Assembly (NCBI GenBank): GCA_023525715.1
Contig: CM042012.1
Coordinates: 39,473,689 to 39,537,688, forward strand
Origin: Cichorium intybus
Taxonomy: Eukaryota; Streptophyta; Magnoliopsida; Asterales; Asteraceae
Reading direction: 5' to 3'
DNA: 64,000 nt
In this document: piece by piece, positions 46,703 through 59,530 of the stretch
Position numbering within the stretch: position 1 is the first letter of the stretch
Layout: every line of letters starts with the position of its first letter
Program-made: the position numbers and the translations under genes
Notes under the pieces: model-generated
The model's input: the letters and a program-made list of their open reading frames with translations, nothing else
The model's database searches: none
What the model was told of the DNA's origin: nothing

Positions 46703-48829
46703 ATGGCGTTTTGGGGTTGGTTTCAACAATTTTGTTCCTACATCTACCTTTCATTTCTCTGTAGATTGTTTTCGTAATGTCTTTAATGTGTTGTTTGATG
46801 TTCAGGAATTGAAATAAAGCCCGGCAAACCACACCTTCATCAGTACGACGATGAAAAAGGAAGGCTTCATCTATCGCAGGTTTGTTTATTTCGCTCAAAA
46901 TATTTCAATCGCTTTTCTACAAGTAAAGTTTGCATTAATTTGTACAAAATTACCCGAAGCCGTAACTCTGAAAAATGTTTTGCATGTCGATTTTGTACTT
47001 ATCCTTTCTATACTTGTATAAATTGAATCACAAATTTGAGAGATGATCCTTTATCTCATGAGTTAAATCCGATTTTCGAATTTGAAATTAAGACCGAAAC
47101 TAAACCTAGTTTTACGTCGGTGTAGGCAACACTAGGTAGCGGTTCGTCAAAAGAGAAGGCTATTGTTGTGTGTAATATCGGTGATAAGAAACCGATTTAC
47201 TTATGCTCATTACTGCCACGAAAAATGGAGACATGCTCCCTCAACATCGAGTTTGAAGAATATCATGAAGTTACATTCTCAGTGGAAGGCCCTCACAGCA
47301 TTCATCTCTCTGGATTCTTCTATGGAGAAAAGCCAGATTCTGATGAAGATGACTATGAATCGTATCCTTTTCTAAATCTTAATCCATCTGTAATACAATC
47401 TCTTTTTGGTTGTTTTTCTTTAACGAGATTTTGAAGTGATTCTGACATGGAAGGTAGTCTAGAGGCAGAAGAAATGAACTCTGAAGATGATAGTGACTTT
47501 GCCTTTGATGAAGCAGATGACCTCACTGATAATGAAATGGATATGATGCCCAACAGTGGAGGTACATATCTCTTTGTTACAATTCCATTAAAATTTTTGC
47601 ATTTATTAAATCAAATTTGTTTTTATTACAGTGAGAATTGAGGAGATTGTTGATGATGAAAATCCTGCAACTGAAAATTCCATTCCTGCAAAATCAAAGA
47701 AGGATAAACAGGGGCAAATTGTTGTAAAAAGTATCAAGAATGTTCCAGAATTGGAGAGTGAAGATGAAGATGGATTTCCGAAATCGTCCTCTGTAAAGGA
47801 CAAAGCTGGTGTTCCAGTTAACTCAGAAGGGGTAACTGAAAAAGGGCAAAATAGTCAAGTCAAGAGGAAAAAAGCGACAGATGATTCTGAACAATCAGCA
47901 AAACGAAAGAAAGATGATTCAAAAACCATGTATGTATTTGATTCTAATTTCTCTAATTTCAAAAGTATGTTGCCTTTTTTGGTGGTTTTGTTGTCTGATA
48001 TAAAATTACATTTCTATTTTATTATCATTTATCAGCAAGCCAGAAAATGTAGAAGCTTCTACACCAGAAACAGATGTCAAAAAGTCAAAGAAGAAGAAGA
48101 AGAAGGACAAGAAAGTAAAAGAAGAAGGTGGTGAGGTAACCAATCAGGAACAGACACCTGGCAAGAAGGAGAAGAATACACCTGGTTCAAAAGTAAAAGA
48201 ATCAGCTACTGAAACTAAACCATCTCAAATTAGAACTTTCCCAAATGGATTAGTAATTGAGGAAATTCAAATGGGTAAACCAAATGGAAAACGTGCAGAT
48301 CCTGGTAAAAAGGTAAATTTTTATACAATTTATGCTTTTTTTAATTTCTAGTTTTATAATTCTATTGAAGCAATGAAACTTTTTTATTTTTATTTTTATT
48401 AGATTAGCATGCGTTACATTGGGAAATTGAAGAAGAATGGAAAGATATTCGACTCTAATATTGGGAAGGCGCCTTTTAAATTTCGCCTCGGTAAATATAA
48501 TATATATTATTTAATTTATTAAGTTGACAATTTTATTTAAAGATGATTTAATTTGGTGAAAATTGTTGTTTTAGGTGTTGGGCAAGTGATAGCGGGATGG
48601 GATGTTGGTGTTAAAGGTATGCGTGTTGGGGACAAAAGAAGACTAACAATTCCTCCTTCCATGGGGTAATTCTATTTTTATTTTTTATTTAATTTTTTTA
48701 TCATGAAAATTATATCTAAAAGTTGTTTTGTGGTGTTGTTGATTAAGGTATGGTGCTAAAGGTGCTGGTTCGGATATACCGCCAAATTCATGGCTGGTTT
48801 TTGATGTTGAATTGATTGATGTGAATTAA
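46703..48829 (+). CDS. FKBP53: FKBP-type peptidyl-prolyl isomerase / histone chaperone FKBP53
   Basis: Nine exons with GT-AG introns join into 427 codons plus stop: 46703-46715, 46806-46879, 47126-47361, 47437-47561, 47632-47929, 48036-48312, 48403-48490, 48575-48665, 48748-48829. The first Met opens MAFWGIEIKPGKP, matching MGFWGLEVKPGKP of Arabidopsis FKBP53. Residues 1 to about 95 form the nucleoplasmin-like core (KAIVVCNIGDKKPIYLCSLL). Acidic stretches follow (DSDEDDYES, EEMNSEDDSD), then a Lys-rich region (KKSKKKKKKDKK) suited to nuclear targeting and histone binding. About residues 320-427 are the FKBP isomerase fold, with MRYIGKLKKNGKIFDSN, GWDVGVKGMRVGDKRRLTIP and IPPNSWLVFDVELIDVN. 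The known relative is a nuclear histone chaperone acting at rDNA chromatin. The same role here is inference. The frame is intact. No TATA box was assigned. The 5' UTR contains AGGGTTTAAG, a telobox-like element. Confidence 0.93.
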
Positions 48830-49083
48830 TTGGAGATAAAAATTGTCATATTTTTGCGGGTCGATTTCATACTAGATCTTGCTACTAAACGATGAGAATT
48901 TGTATTTTGTTTTTTGGTTTCGTGTTTAGCATCGAAGTGATGGATGGTGATGTTTTTGTTGTAACTTGAGGGATATTATGTGTTTGTTATATGCAATTTT
49001 GCCTTGGAAGAAATGAAAAGTAATGAATGCTAGTTTAAAATGTTGTAATGCCGTGTTTTTATGACAGTAATTAGTTATTTTGA

Positions 49084-50524
49084 TGTAGCATCCTTAGTTA
49101 GAATTATATGGTCATTCATGTTTAAGGAGTTGATAAATATTCCAAGTATTATCAACTAAAGCCTAAACCTAGTTTACCTAAACCTAAAACCCTAATCAAA
49201 TCCTACCACCCTCTTTGAATATTTATCAACTTAAAACCCTAATCAAATCCTACCACCCTCTTTGAAATTTGGGTCAAACTTCTTTCTTTCTCCCCAAGAA
49301 ATGGCCGACCTCTTTCTACCTTCCTCTGAAAATCTTTCTACCTTCCCCTCTCTGAAAATCGGCTAACGAGCAAGTGCAAGCATGGAAGGAGTTTGTCTTT
49401 GTTGCATGGTTCACGTTAAGCATCTTCATCTCTTTAAACCTACGTATTTATTCATGAAGTGTTTTTGTGTTTTTGAAGTTTTGTTTAGCGTTTTGGCCGA
49501 AACCCTAGTCCTAGGATTTAGGTTTTGATCCAATTACCCTAACCCTAGGGTTGGGAGGTCGTGATTTTTGTCATTGTTATGTAAAAATCATTATAAATCA
49601 TAGAAAAATCGTATGAGGGCAAGATTAGGACCATTAGGACCATATGAGAGTCTAGTTTCGTTCATCTTCGGACTGTTTGACCATATTCTGAATTTAAAAT
49701 AGTTTTCACGCGATTTGTCCAGTACTGTCAAATTGTACTAGACCACTTGTTGCTACATCATGTAAAATATGAAAGAACATTAAGTTGTATCTTTAAAAGT
49801 CAACGAATAAACATGGACTTAAGTTGGTCAAATCAGTTTGGTAACAGTTGTTGGTCCAAGGACCAGAACATACAATTGGTTAAATATGAATGGAATAAAT
49901 ATACGGATGCCTTGTTATGATCCAATAGGTGATATACTATAGATTGTAGCTTGATACATGCTTGATTGCATGTACTTGCTTTTGGTCTACTTAAGGCTGC
50001 TCAGACTTGTCAGGTGAGTTTCACTGTCTATACGTGAAATTATTTGTTTACGTATGCATGTGCTTTTTATTTTATTATATAGTTAAAATTTCTCCTTGTG
50101 TGGTGTCATGGTTAAAATTCATTTTTGTGGTGTTATAGTTAAAATTCCTTTTTCTTAAGTATCCATAGTAAAATTTCCTCTTTGTGTGGTGTTCATAGTT
50201 ACATAGCCTCTATGTAGGGAATACGATTTTAAGTCTCTTCGTGATGAACGTTACTTGTTACGTGCTACATGTTCATATGATGGTGTGTGTAGATATATGT
50301 GCTCACTAAGCTTTCCGCTTACCTATTGAGTTTAGACGTTAATGACTTCCACTTCTATCTTTTAATGATTTTTATGATCACACGTTATGTTTAACACCAA
50401 ATGATTAGTAGAATGTTTTAATTACCAGAATGTTTATTATGCAAATGTTATCAATGTTCTATTTGAGAAAAATTTATTTATTTACAATCATTTATATTTA
50501 AAAAGAAAAAAAATGGGTGTTTCA
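49084..50524 (+). repeat. Probable solo LTR (Ty3/gypsy-like, 1.44 kb)
   Basis: It starts TGTAGCATCC and ends AAATGGGTGTTTCA. The same GGGTGTT(A/T)CA terminus ends the gypsy LTR at 15378. It also contains a GTGCTCACTAAGCTTTCCGC stretch of a kind I associate with gypsy LTRs. A 5-bp target duplication was not found at these borders, so the exact ends are uncertain. It lies about 250 bp past the FKBP53 stop. Confidence 0.55.
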
Positions 50525-51660
50525 AATTGTCCAAAAAATGTGGTGATTCACTTTAATTTTGAAATAAACATTTCGTTAAAACTTAACAAAAAAATGTTGA
50601 AGTTATTGTCATTCTTTGACAATAGCAACGATAATATCCAATGCTATCAAGAATGAAATAGATATTGATCTTGAACTGTAAAAGTTATCGGGAGCTTTGG
50701 AAGATGAACAACTTAAAAACAGTAAATCAAAATGAGCCTTGTAAATGCACTGTTCTAGTGCATGGCTGCAAAGATCAAAACTATCTTTGGATGCATAAAA
50801 AGAGATTAACTTGGTGAAATTAAAAATGGGACAATTACTTAATATGTGTATTTCTACTTGACAAAAACTAACCATAAAATACTCAAGGTGATGCATACCG
50901 TATTTTTTGCAGCAAGGCTTGTGTATGAATATATTACTGAGAATCAGAGCGAACATAATGATCAAGAAATCATTTATTCTCAGTTTTGTGAAATGTTAAG
51001 CACACTAAGTATAGCTGCTAAACAAGTAATAGCCATCTTTTAAAACTAGTTTAATTAAACGGATTGACCAATTTAATTAAATGAGTCGAGACTTTCCAAC
51101 CCAACTCAACATGTTAAATAACCGAGTTGATATCAAGTTATCCAACTTTTTTTTAACACATCCTTGTGGTATTAAAATGAGGCCGAAATTTTCTAACCTT
51201 TGTCCATTCCAATTAATTAAATAGATTAAACATGTTGAAAATGTCAGCCTGATCATATCAATTTTGGAATTATTTCATGTTTGGGTTGTATATTTCACAA
51301 ACCAAAGAATGAATGGAGCTTGGTAGTTGCTTACAAAACTAATTTTAGTTTAGATATGCTTTAAATGACTTCTTGTAATGTTGGTTGAATAATACAATTA
51401 CAAATCAAATGGAAGACGTAATATGTGCCTAAAGAATTTGATATGTGAACCAAAATGACAAGTTTCACGAAAGAAAAAACACAAAACAACTCTTGGCATC
51501 ATTCCACAGGCAAATCAAGAAAGTATCAGAGTACCAAAATAGCATTATAACAAACACTAAAAATTTACCAAAAACATTTCCAATATTTCTCTGTTTGTTA
51601 AATGGATATAATTCCATTAATTAAACCTTATTTCTGAAGTTGCATTGGAGGACTGTTGAC
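50525..51660. other. Intergenic, nothing recognised
   Basis: A 118-codon minus-strand frame at 50609-50965 has no family resemblance and is not called. The region probably holds the 3' UTR of enolase near 51.6 kb. Confidence 0.4.
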
Positions 51661-51668
51661 GGTTCAGT

Positions 51669-54600
51669 CTAGTACGGTTCAACCGGTGCACGGAATTTCT
51701 CTCCTGCATACACCGCACCTGATCCCAACTCTTCTTCAATCCTAAGAAGCTGCAGTTTTAAAACAATAACAAAACACGTCACCACATAAAAAAAACAAAC
51801 CTCTAGAAGAAAAAACAACGCATTACCTGGTTGTACTTTGCAAGGCGCTCTGATCTACATGGAGCTCCAGTCTTGATTTGACCCTGTTTCAATTCATCAA
51901 ATGAGATTACAAGAAATAGTCAACGCAAGAGATTTTTATTTTTATTTTTATTTCTTTTCAAATTCTTACTGTCGCCAATCCAACAGAAAGATCCGCAATG
52001 AAGGTATCCTCAGTTTCACCACTGCAATCAATATTAATATATAAACATTAATGATTTAATTCAGAAAATAAAACATATATAAATGTTAATGATTAAACAA
52101 GAAAAATAACAACCTTCTGTGGCTAGCCATGACACCCCACCCAGCACGTTTTGACATCCTTACAGCTTCAATACTTTCTGTAACCGACCCAATTTGGTTC
52201 ACCTGTAACAAACATAAATTAATTACCAACTAATTCTCCAATTAAACATATATATATTTATATAAAATAGAAAAATAAAAACATACCTTCAGAAGAAGGG
52301 CGTTGCAAGTCTTCTCGTTGATTGCTTTCTCAACACGCTAAACGAAACAAAGTTAGAAACTTGACACGTGTATAAAAATAAAAATAAAAATCTATTGTTA
52401 TACGTATACCTTAGGATTTGTTACAAGGAGATCATCACCAACAATTTGCACGTCTTCACCAATTTCTGACGTCATCTTTGCATAGTGCTCCCAGTCATCT
52501 TGGTCAAACGGGTCTTCTATGGACACAATTGGGTAGTCGCTAACAAATGATTTGTACACATTTTTTAAACTGTCGCCTGATATCTTCTGTGACCCATCAT
52601 TATTCTGCAACATAACAACAACTTTCAATTTTTATTATTTCATCCGAAATAAATATTTACTTTTGCTTTTTATATTTACCTCTTCCTTGAAATTCAGATC
52701 GTATGTTTTATCTTTGTTTTCGTAGAATTCAGATGCAGCAACATCCATTCCAATAACAACCTGTAATAAAAAAAACAAATTTCACATTATTCATTGATTT
52801 TAAGGAAATGACCATTTTGCCCTTCTAAGAAAAACTACCTTTCCGGTGTACCCAGCTTTCGCTATTGCAGTTTTCAAAAGCTCAAGACCTTCTTTGTTTT
52901 CCTGAAATACATTAAAATGGAAAAATATTATTTCTGATAAAAAATACAGATTATTAATTTATTATCTGCCCGGATTTGGGAGAATTGACTGACCTGGATG
53001 TTAGGGGCAAAGCCACCTTCATCACCGACATTAGTGGCATCTTGACCGTATTTCTTTTTAATTACAGACTTTAAGTTATGGTAAACTTCAACACCCATTT
53101 TCATGGCTTCTTTAAATGAAGAAGCTCCAACAGGAAGAATCATGAATTCTTGCATGGCAAGTTTGTTGCCTGCATGTGAACCGCCATTGATGACGTTGAA
53201 TGCAGGTACTGGGAGCACCAATGTCTTGTTTCCAGCTAGGTTCGCAATGTGCTGAAATTGATGACGTGGCAAATTCAAATTACCAAAAGTATTATACTAT
53301 TATTCGATTATTGAAATGAAAAATATACCTTATAGAGAGGAATCTTGTTGACAGATGCACCGGCTTTACATACTGCAAGTGACACAGCCAAGATAGCATT
53401 TGCACCAAGCTGGCGAAAAAATATTAATAAGTTATTTTTTAAGGAGGATTTGTTAATAGATGATTAGATTCATAAAATAATGAAATTAAACTGTGATATT
53501 ACCTTCTGTTTGCACCAACCCCATTCATTTACAGTTCCATCAAGCTCTTGAACCATGAAGTTGTCAATTTTGGTCTGTTCTGTGGGATTCTGTAATTAAA
53601 TACAAAATAGAATTAAAACATTTTCATGGTTGGTTTTACTTTAATTATAAATGAAAAAGAAGTGGTAACAAGAGAAGAGAGGAATGGACATACCTTGCCA
53701 ATAAGAGCAGGACCTATGATTGAGTTAACATTTTCCACAGCCTTTACATGCAAATATGCAATTGGAAAAATGTTAGTAAGATGATAAAAAAACCTCTCTG
53801 ATGTGGTTCGTTTGCTTTATAGTTCATATATGTAGAAACTTGTATTATACTAGTATGAAAGGAAATCAATTAGCATTACGATTTACGCACCTTTGAGACA
53901 CCTTTACCGAGATAGTCAGAACCTCCATCTCTTAATTCTAGAGCTTCATATATACCTACAAATCAAATTTTACAAAACACAATCAGTATTACAGTGAAAT
54001 GGATGCTGTCTGTCTGTTAATTTTTGAAATCACCAACACATACGTCCCTGGATGCTTGAAATCACAACCTAAGGATGGTCGTAATTTGCAATTTTTGACA
54101 TGCATTGCTAGCACGAAATTTAGGGCACTTATTCGTAAATGCGATCTAAAACTTATGTGTATTATACAGAATTTACTCATCCTTCAAAAGAAGTCCTCTT
54201 TTCTATGGAAAAAATAAACCTAAACATTCGAAAACGACGAAAACAATTTTAGCGTGGTATGTCGAAAGTCGAAAACGCTTTCATTTAAATATTTAAACGT
54301 CCAATTTGAACTTCGAAGTGGTTAATCGAATCTTCTCTTTAACCAATACAAGTATACAACGCTTTTATCAAAAGTAGTCAAGCATAAATCATGAAGAAGA
54401 TTTTAGAACCTGTTGAAGCACCGCTAGGTACAGCGGCTCTAGCCAAGGTTCCATCGGAAAGTGTAACATCAACCTGAAACCATTAATAACACTCGAACAC
54501 TGAGTTCAATCATCATAAAACACACTAACAACACAACACATAGTTTTACTTCGACTAGAATGAAACTTCACTTCACAATCTACATCATACAGCGAAACTA

Positions 54601-54711
54601 AGTAGCAAATACCAAAAAAATCGTAAGAATAGAACTAAAACTTACTTCAACCGTCGGATTACCACGACTATCGAAGATCTGACGAGCTTTGACAGCCTTG
54701 ATCGTCACCAT
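51669..54711 (-). CDS. ENO: Enolase (2-phosphoglycerate hydratase)
   Basis: Enolase converts 2-phosphoglycerate to phosphoenolpyruvate in cytosolic glycolysis. Fifteen exons, in coding order, join into 445 codons plus stop: 54646-54711, 54410-54473, 53891-53955, 53694-53741, 53503-53589, 53329-53409, 52994-53251, 52839-52901, 52680-52760, 52410-52604, 52287-52337, 52114-52202, 51970-52021, 51827-51883, 51669-51749. The start is [20 protein letters not shown], with no transit peptide. Active-site regions are all present: [41 protein letters not shown] (metal Asp), [11 protein letters not shown] (metal Glu), [10 protein letters not shown] (metal Asp), LLLKVNQIGS (catalytic Lys), ASHRSGETED and [14 protein letters not shown]. 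The end is FRAPVEPY. The internal Met in LAMQEFM matches the MBP-1-like alternative start reported for Arabidopsis ENO2/LOS2. Use of it here is only a possibility. The gene looks intact. Confidence 0.96.
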
Positions 54712-54949
54712 TTTCGTGAAAGAAGTCTGATTGTTCGTTTTTCTCGCAGTTTTGTCCGTTTGACAGAATATAGAGAGAGCAGCGACGAGAGGTTTTTGCA
54801 AGTGTAACGATGCTTGGAAGTTAGCCGTATTTGTAGGAGTGCTTGATTGAATCTTGGCCGCTGGATTGTATGACTGTGGGAAGTGATGGACGGACAAGAT
54901 CGAGTTTCTTGGGCAAAAAGATTACGATGGGCCTGCGTCAGTTGTATTT

Positions 54950-56210
54950 TTGAATGCTTACAGCCCCGAACTCGAGGAATATTCTTCTACATTTGAAACG
55001 AATAAATAAATAAATAATACCTTAATAAAAATAAATTAATGGAATACATTTAAACATCAACCTATTTGACATCAGTTTTTTAGATTTAGGTAAAGTATTA
55101 TAACAAAAAGGATTGTACATGTACTAAATAAACGGATAGTATATATTTATAAACAAACATAACATATTTAAAGTATATTGTTGGTAAACATATTTGCATG
55201 TATTATGGTATATGAAAATTTCTAGAAGTTACAACAAACTTTTTATTTAAAAGAAAAACCTGTTTCGCCAACCGCCGTTGGTTTTTGCCTTGAAATCGCT
55301 TTCCACATTGATAGCGTGGTTAATGGTTTATAACCGTGGCCTATGGTTTTGGCCTATTCAAAAATGGTCAATAAAAAATTGTTGGTCCAATGTTGAGGCT
55401 TTTTTTATAAATACTTACCATGGTATAAAACGGTAGTAAACGTGGGTGAAAGTTGACTGCACTAATTTCTCATTTTATCAACTGGGACGAATGACGATTG
55501 AAGTCAAAAGTAGGAGAAAGTCAACATTCAAGGATTCAAATAGTTTTTTTTTCTGTTTAAACTATTTTTTAATTTTAGAAAAGCTTTTATATTTGCAAAG
55601 TTACTGCAGTTCAACGAAGTTTTGAAATTGCTTTAAATGGTCCCTTTTGTTATTGTTTTTTTACTCTCTAGGGCAGAAGGCATAACGTTAAGAAAATGAT
55701 GTTTAGATGACCACACGAATCTGATTTACCTGACCAGTAACACCTTTGGAAAGTTAGCAAACTTGTGTGTCATGTCATTGGGTCAAAGGGCCACATGTGG
55801 AGTCGATGGTTCCATGTCATTATGCACCCTGGTTGAATACAATTTAAGAGTGTTGTTATTGTTATGAATAATTATATCGACAATAAAATAAAAATAATAC
55901 GATAAAGAAAATAAATGTGGACACAAGGATTTAACGTGGAAAAACTCTTTCGGGAAAAAACCACGGGCACAACCGATGATGATCACTATATGAGAAAAAT
56001 GAGGAGGTTACAAGATTTGGAACTGAAAATATATATCTCTCTTTTTTATTTTTTAATAATATCAGATTATATAACGTCGATTTTTTTACTTATTATTATT
56101 ATTTTATTTTATTAATAGATAATAATTATCATTTTTCGATCAAAATATATTTTTCATTGTATCATTTGATTTATACGATTTCAATAATTAATGATTATAA
56201 AACACAATGT
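54950..56210. other. Enolase upstream/intergenic
   Basis: Contains the enolase promoter side (high-coordinate flank) but I could not assign core elements. No further gene is supported. Confidence 0.4.
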
Positions 56211-56216
56211 AGTTCT

Positions 56217-57023
56217 AATCATAAATGATTAGATCTTTAAAAAATAAACATAGATACGATTTTAAAATATAAAATAAATAGAACACGATATAAAGATAAA
56301 TATTTCAAAATATTGTTAATCATAAAGGAATAAAAACATCTCTAATTATAATCATAGATGATTACACCTCTAACTATAAAATAATAAACATTAATGAATA
56401 TAATTGTAACAATAAATGAATTCACACATCGTTGTGTTTGCTTCGAATTTTCTTGTTACACCATACACGAAAAAAGATGAGACACCCATGATCATTGTTC
56501 TTGGATACACACCTGCAGAATCAAATTCAAGGATATCGGAAAATGATTATAACCATATTAAACATAAATGATTAATGGCCATATTAAACCTATCTAAAGT
56601 TATAATCAGGGGACAAATACAAAAACAATTGAAAGTACATAGTCATTTCCTGCTAATCATCAACTATTAATATGTGAAATCAATCATTTTTATCAGTGTA
56701 TGCTTAAGTATTAATGATTAAGACATACATACATAAACATATTAATAACACACAATACATACAGTTACAATGTTAGTGTTAATCATTAATGATTACCATC
56801 AGTAAACAACATTTAGTTTCAGAAATCATATGGTTCACATACATTTGATTTTTCACAGGATCACGAAACACCATTCATGTGCAATAATCGCTTCTTATTA
56901 ATATTGGCGGATGTCTAATATGCATAATCATCGATGATTGATCAGAAGCTCTATATTATTGATATTATTAATGAATAAATTGAGAATAAAATCTAAGCAT
57001 TACCGACCCAATCATAGATGATT
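56217..57023. repeat. Cluster of AATCATNNATGATT palindromes
   Basis: Five exact matches to the 14-bp palindrome occur at 56217-56230 (NN=AA), 56350-56363 (AG), 56781-56794 (TA), 56926-56939 (CG) and 57010-57023 (AG), with several degenerate ATGATT/AATCAT half-sites between. The spacing is irregular. Each half resembles homeodomain-type AAT(C/A)ATT cores, but no function is shown. It may be the remains of a MITE rich in inverted motifs. Confidence 0.7.
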
Positions 57024-57659
57024 GAGAATTAGTTAAACCCGATTGTGTTTCAATCAATAACGATTGTAAAGGAAAAATACCCTTTTTAATAAAGTTACCT
57101 CATATCTTTGCATCTCATACTCTCAAAGGTGGTAACATATTTTGAGTAGGTATTAGTTAGACCAGCTGATATCACAACATGGACCTTTTATTTAAAAACA
57201 GCAGTAACAGCATCACGGAAACGCCTCCCAGCCATAGTTGTAAATTCTGTCAATCAAAAACCATGTTAATTTACCAATATAAATTCAAAGTTACAAAAAG
57301 TTATGAATGTTTGACTATTGGTTAGATATCTAGATTCTCATATACCTCCGGGTACGCTGAAAAAAATTGTAATTCAAATGCATCCGGGTATCTAGTTCAT
57401 CATTTGAAAAAATTCAAGCTTCTAAAAAATGTCAAAAACACATAAATGGAAAGATTAAAACGTATAAAAAAACACAAACCCAAAAAGAAGATGCAAGTTC
57501 CAACAACTCATGGTCTGTGTAAAGAAAGCAAAAAAGACTAAAAAACATGATTTTCCACTGGTTTTTAATTGATTATTGGTTAAAATAAACTTACGGTTTC
57601 TTTCGGAAACTTGAACAATATTGGAAACTCTTCTTGGGTTTTGACTAACACTTTTCTGA

Positions 57660-58140
57660 TTGAATCAATCTTCCATGAGGCGTGCTGCAGTTCCTTTATT
57701 GTCCCAAATAATTAACTTATTTGTACGACTCATTGAAGTGATAAGGATAGATACGAAATCGCGAAGCACTAGGGCCGGAACAGGTCCTCCTGCTGTCACC
57801 GGAGTCCACCATCGTCACCGATGGTGGCCCTTTGTCGAATCGGAACCAGCAACAGCGAGGAGGCTGTTGCCTCATCTCTCCTGGTCGATCCCGTCGTCTC
57901 TCAGCCAGAAATCGCAAACCACAAAGCCAACGTTCTTGCTCACACTTGATTTCCCTTTCAAATTTTGATTTCTATCTCTCTTTCTCTGATTCTCGATTTC
58001 GCAGTCTCTCTTTCCCTGTCAATCTCTCCCGGTTTCTTCCTCTCTCTGATTCGGTTTACGTAAACACACGAATCCAATGTGTGTTGATGGACGGGAAGAG
58101 AGAGGAAGCGAATTAGGGTTGAGGGGCAGCAAAGAGGGAG
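57660..58140 (+). other. Unidentified GC-richer segment
   Basis: An island of higher GC with overlapping open frames (57660-57968 and 57832-58116, plus) and a TC-rich stretch. It could be a UTR/first-exon fragment of a gene or captured DNA. I recognise no domain. Confidence 0.2.
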
Positions 58141-58342
58141 AGGAATGGGGAGAATTTTAAGGAGTTGATAAAATTAGAAAAAATGTATAATTACTTTACT
58201 ATCCTTATCAATATTTAATTTAAATTTAAAATATATTTATAATTATAAAATACCTATTAATAATAACCATAGATCAAAAATAATAGATGGTTGAGATTTG
58301 GCCTCAAGATCTCAATCTTTTTTTTGGCCTCAATTGATCCTG

Positions 58343-58464
<122 letters not shown>

Positions 58465-58828
58465 TCAATGGTTTTGGACGATTTCATTTGCACTAAAAGC
58501 ATCCCTATATATAGGGATGATCAGCCGAAGTTTGCCGTAATTGTTGAAAGAATTGCGGGCGCCGTATTCTTCGTTTGTTGAAGAATTGAATTTTCCATCG
58601 TTCAAACTTTCACGTGCTAAATTTAAATCTGAATTTGATTTTGATTACTATTCATGTGGGGCCCACATGAAAATAATTGGCTGCTTTTTCTGGCTTTTGA
58701 AAGGCAATCATTTACAGTTATTGTCTATTTTAATTTGTTTCGAATATCCGCCTCCCCCAACCCCCCCCCCCTCCCCCCCCCCCAAAAAAAAACCTTCCCG
58801 TGCAAACATAAAAATCTGCAGAAGTGAC

Positions 58829-59530
58829 CATGGCATCGTATTTTCAAGATATGTTTGTAAGGCATCCATACGTTGATTGCATAACACATTTGTTCGAAAC
58901 CATCAATTTCGTTGTGATGGATATAGAAAAGTGTTTTGCCCTCCTAGAAATATTTACACAAGAAAAGTGTAAGAAGTTGTATTTTTGTTTATCAAATGTT
59001 GAGATACCCGAAGGATTAAGGCCAATTTCAATAGAGATAGAATATGCTGACTTTATCGAGGTTGCATACCACTGTGGAAGTGTGTTGCATGTAAAACATT
59101 TTGGAGTTAATATTTAAGTGTTGATTGATAATAAACGAGACAAGTAGTCAATCCAGAGGACAACCATTCAGGGGTAACAAATTAGTCAACATAACGGCGG
59201 AATGAGAATGGCATAAATAAAGTCAATGTTGCAATGAACAAGACTAAATGACAAGATTTTGAGTAAGTTGTGCCCAAAAGGAAACACCAACCAGGAAACT
59301 GAATTGGAGGTTCACCCAATGTAGAGATTGATGAAAATGACTCAGATTTTGAAGATATGCAAACAACCTTCAATTAAGCTGTTGATTGGAATAAGCAGAA
59401 GCATGTAGTAAGTATGGGGTTTGAAAATCTCAAACAATTAGACTACATGCTTTGCAATTATGTAGTTGTTAACGAGTATTAATCGTGTTACAAAAATGAT
59501 AATATAAGGTTATTGGTTAATTGTTGTGGT
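58829..59530 (+). pseudogene. Mutator-like transposase N-terminal remnant
   Basis: From the ATG at 58829 the frame encodes the N-terminal PB1-like segment (MASYFQDMFVRHPYVDC, then CKKLYFC and GLRPISIEIEYADFIEVAYH) and stops at 59117. This aligns with the copy at 62.8 kb (CKKLYYC, GLRPIANDMDYATFIFIAYG). Further pieces are readable downstream with stops, e.g. SMGFENLKQLDYMLCNYVVV near 59415-59475, equivalent to GMRFKNHGQLKHMLCNYVVV of the second copy. The DDE catalytic domain is missing. Confidence 0.75.

Noticed and set aside
47631..48134. 167-codon frame in FKBP53
   Set aside because: It reads from exon 5 through an intron into exon 6 out of frame. The spliced model fits the family throughout.
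50609..50965. 118-codon minus-strand frame
   Set aside because: No family resemblance, AT-rich, no splice or transcript signals.
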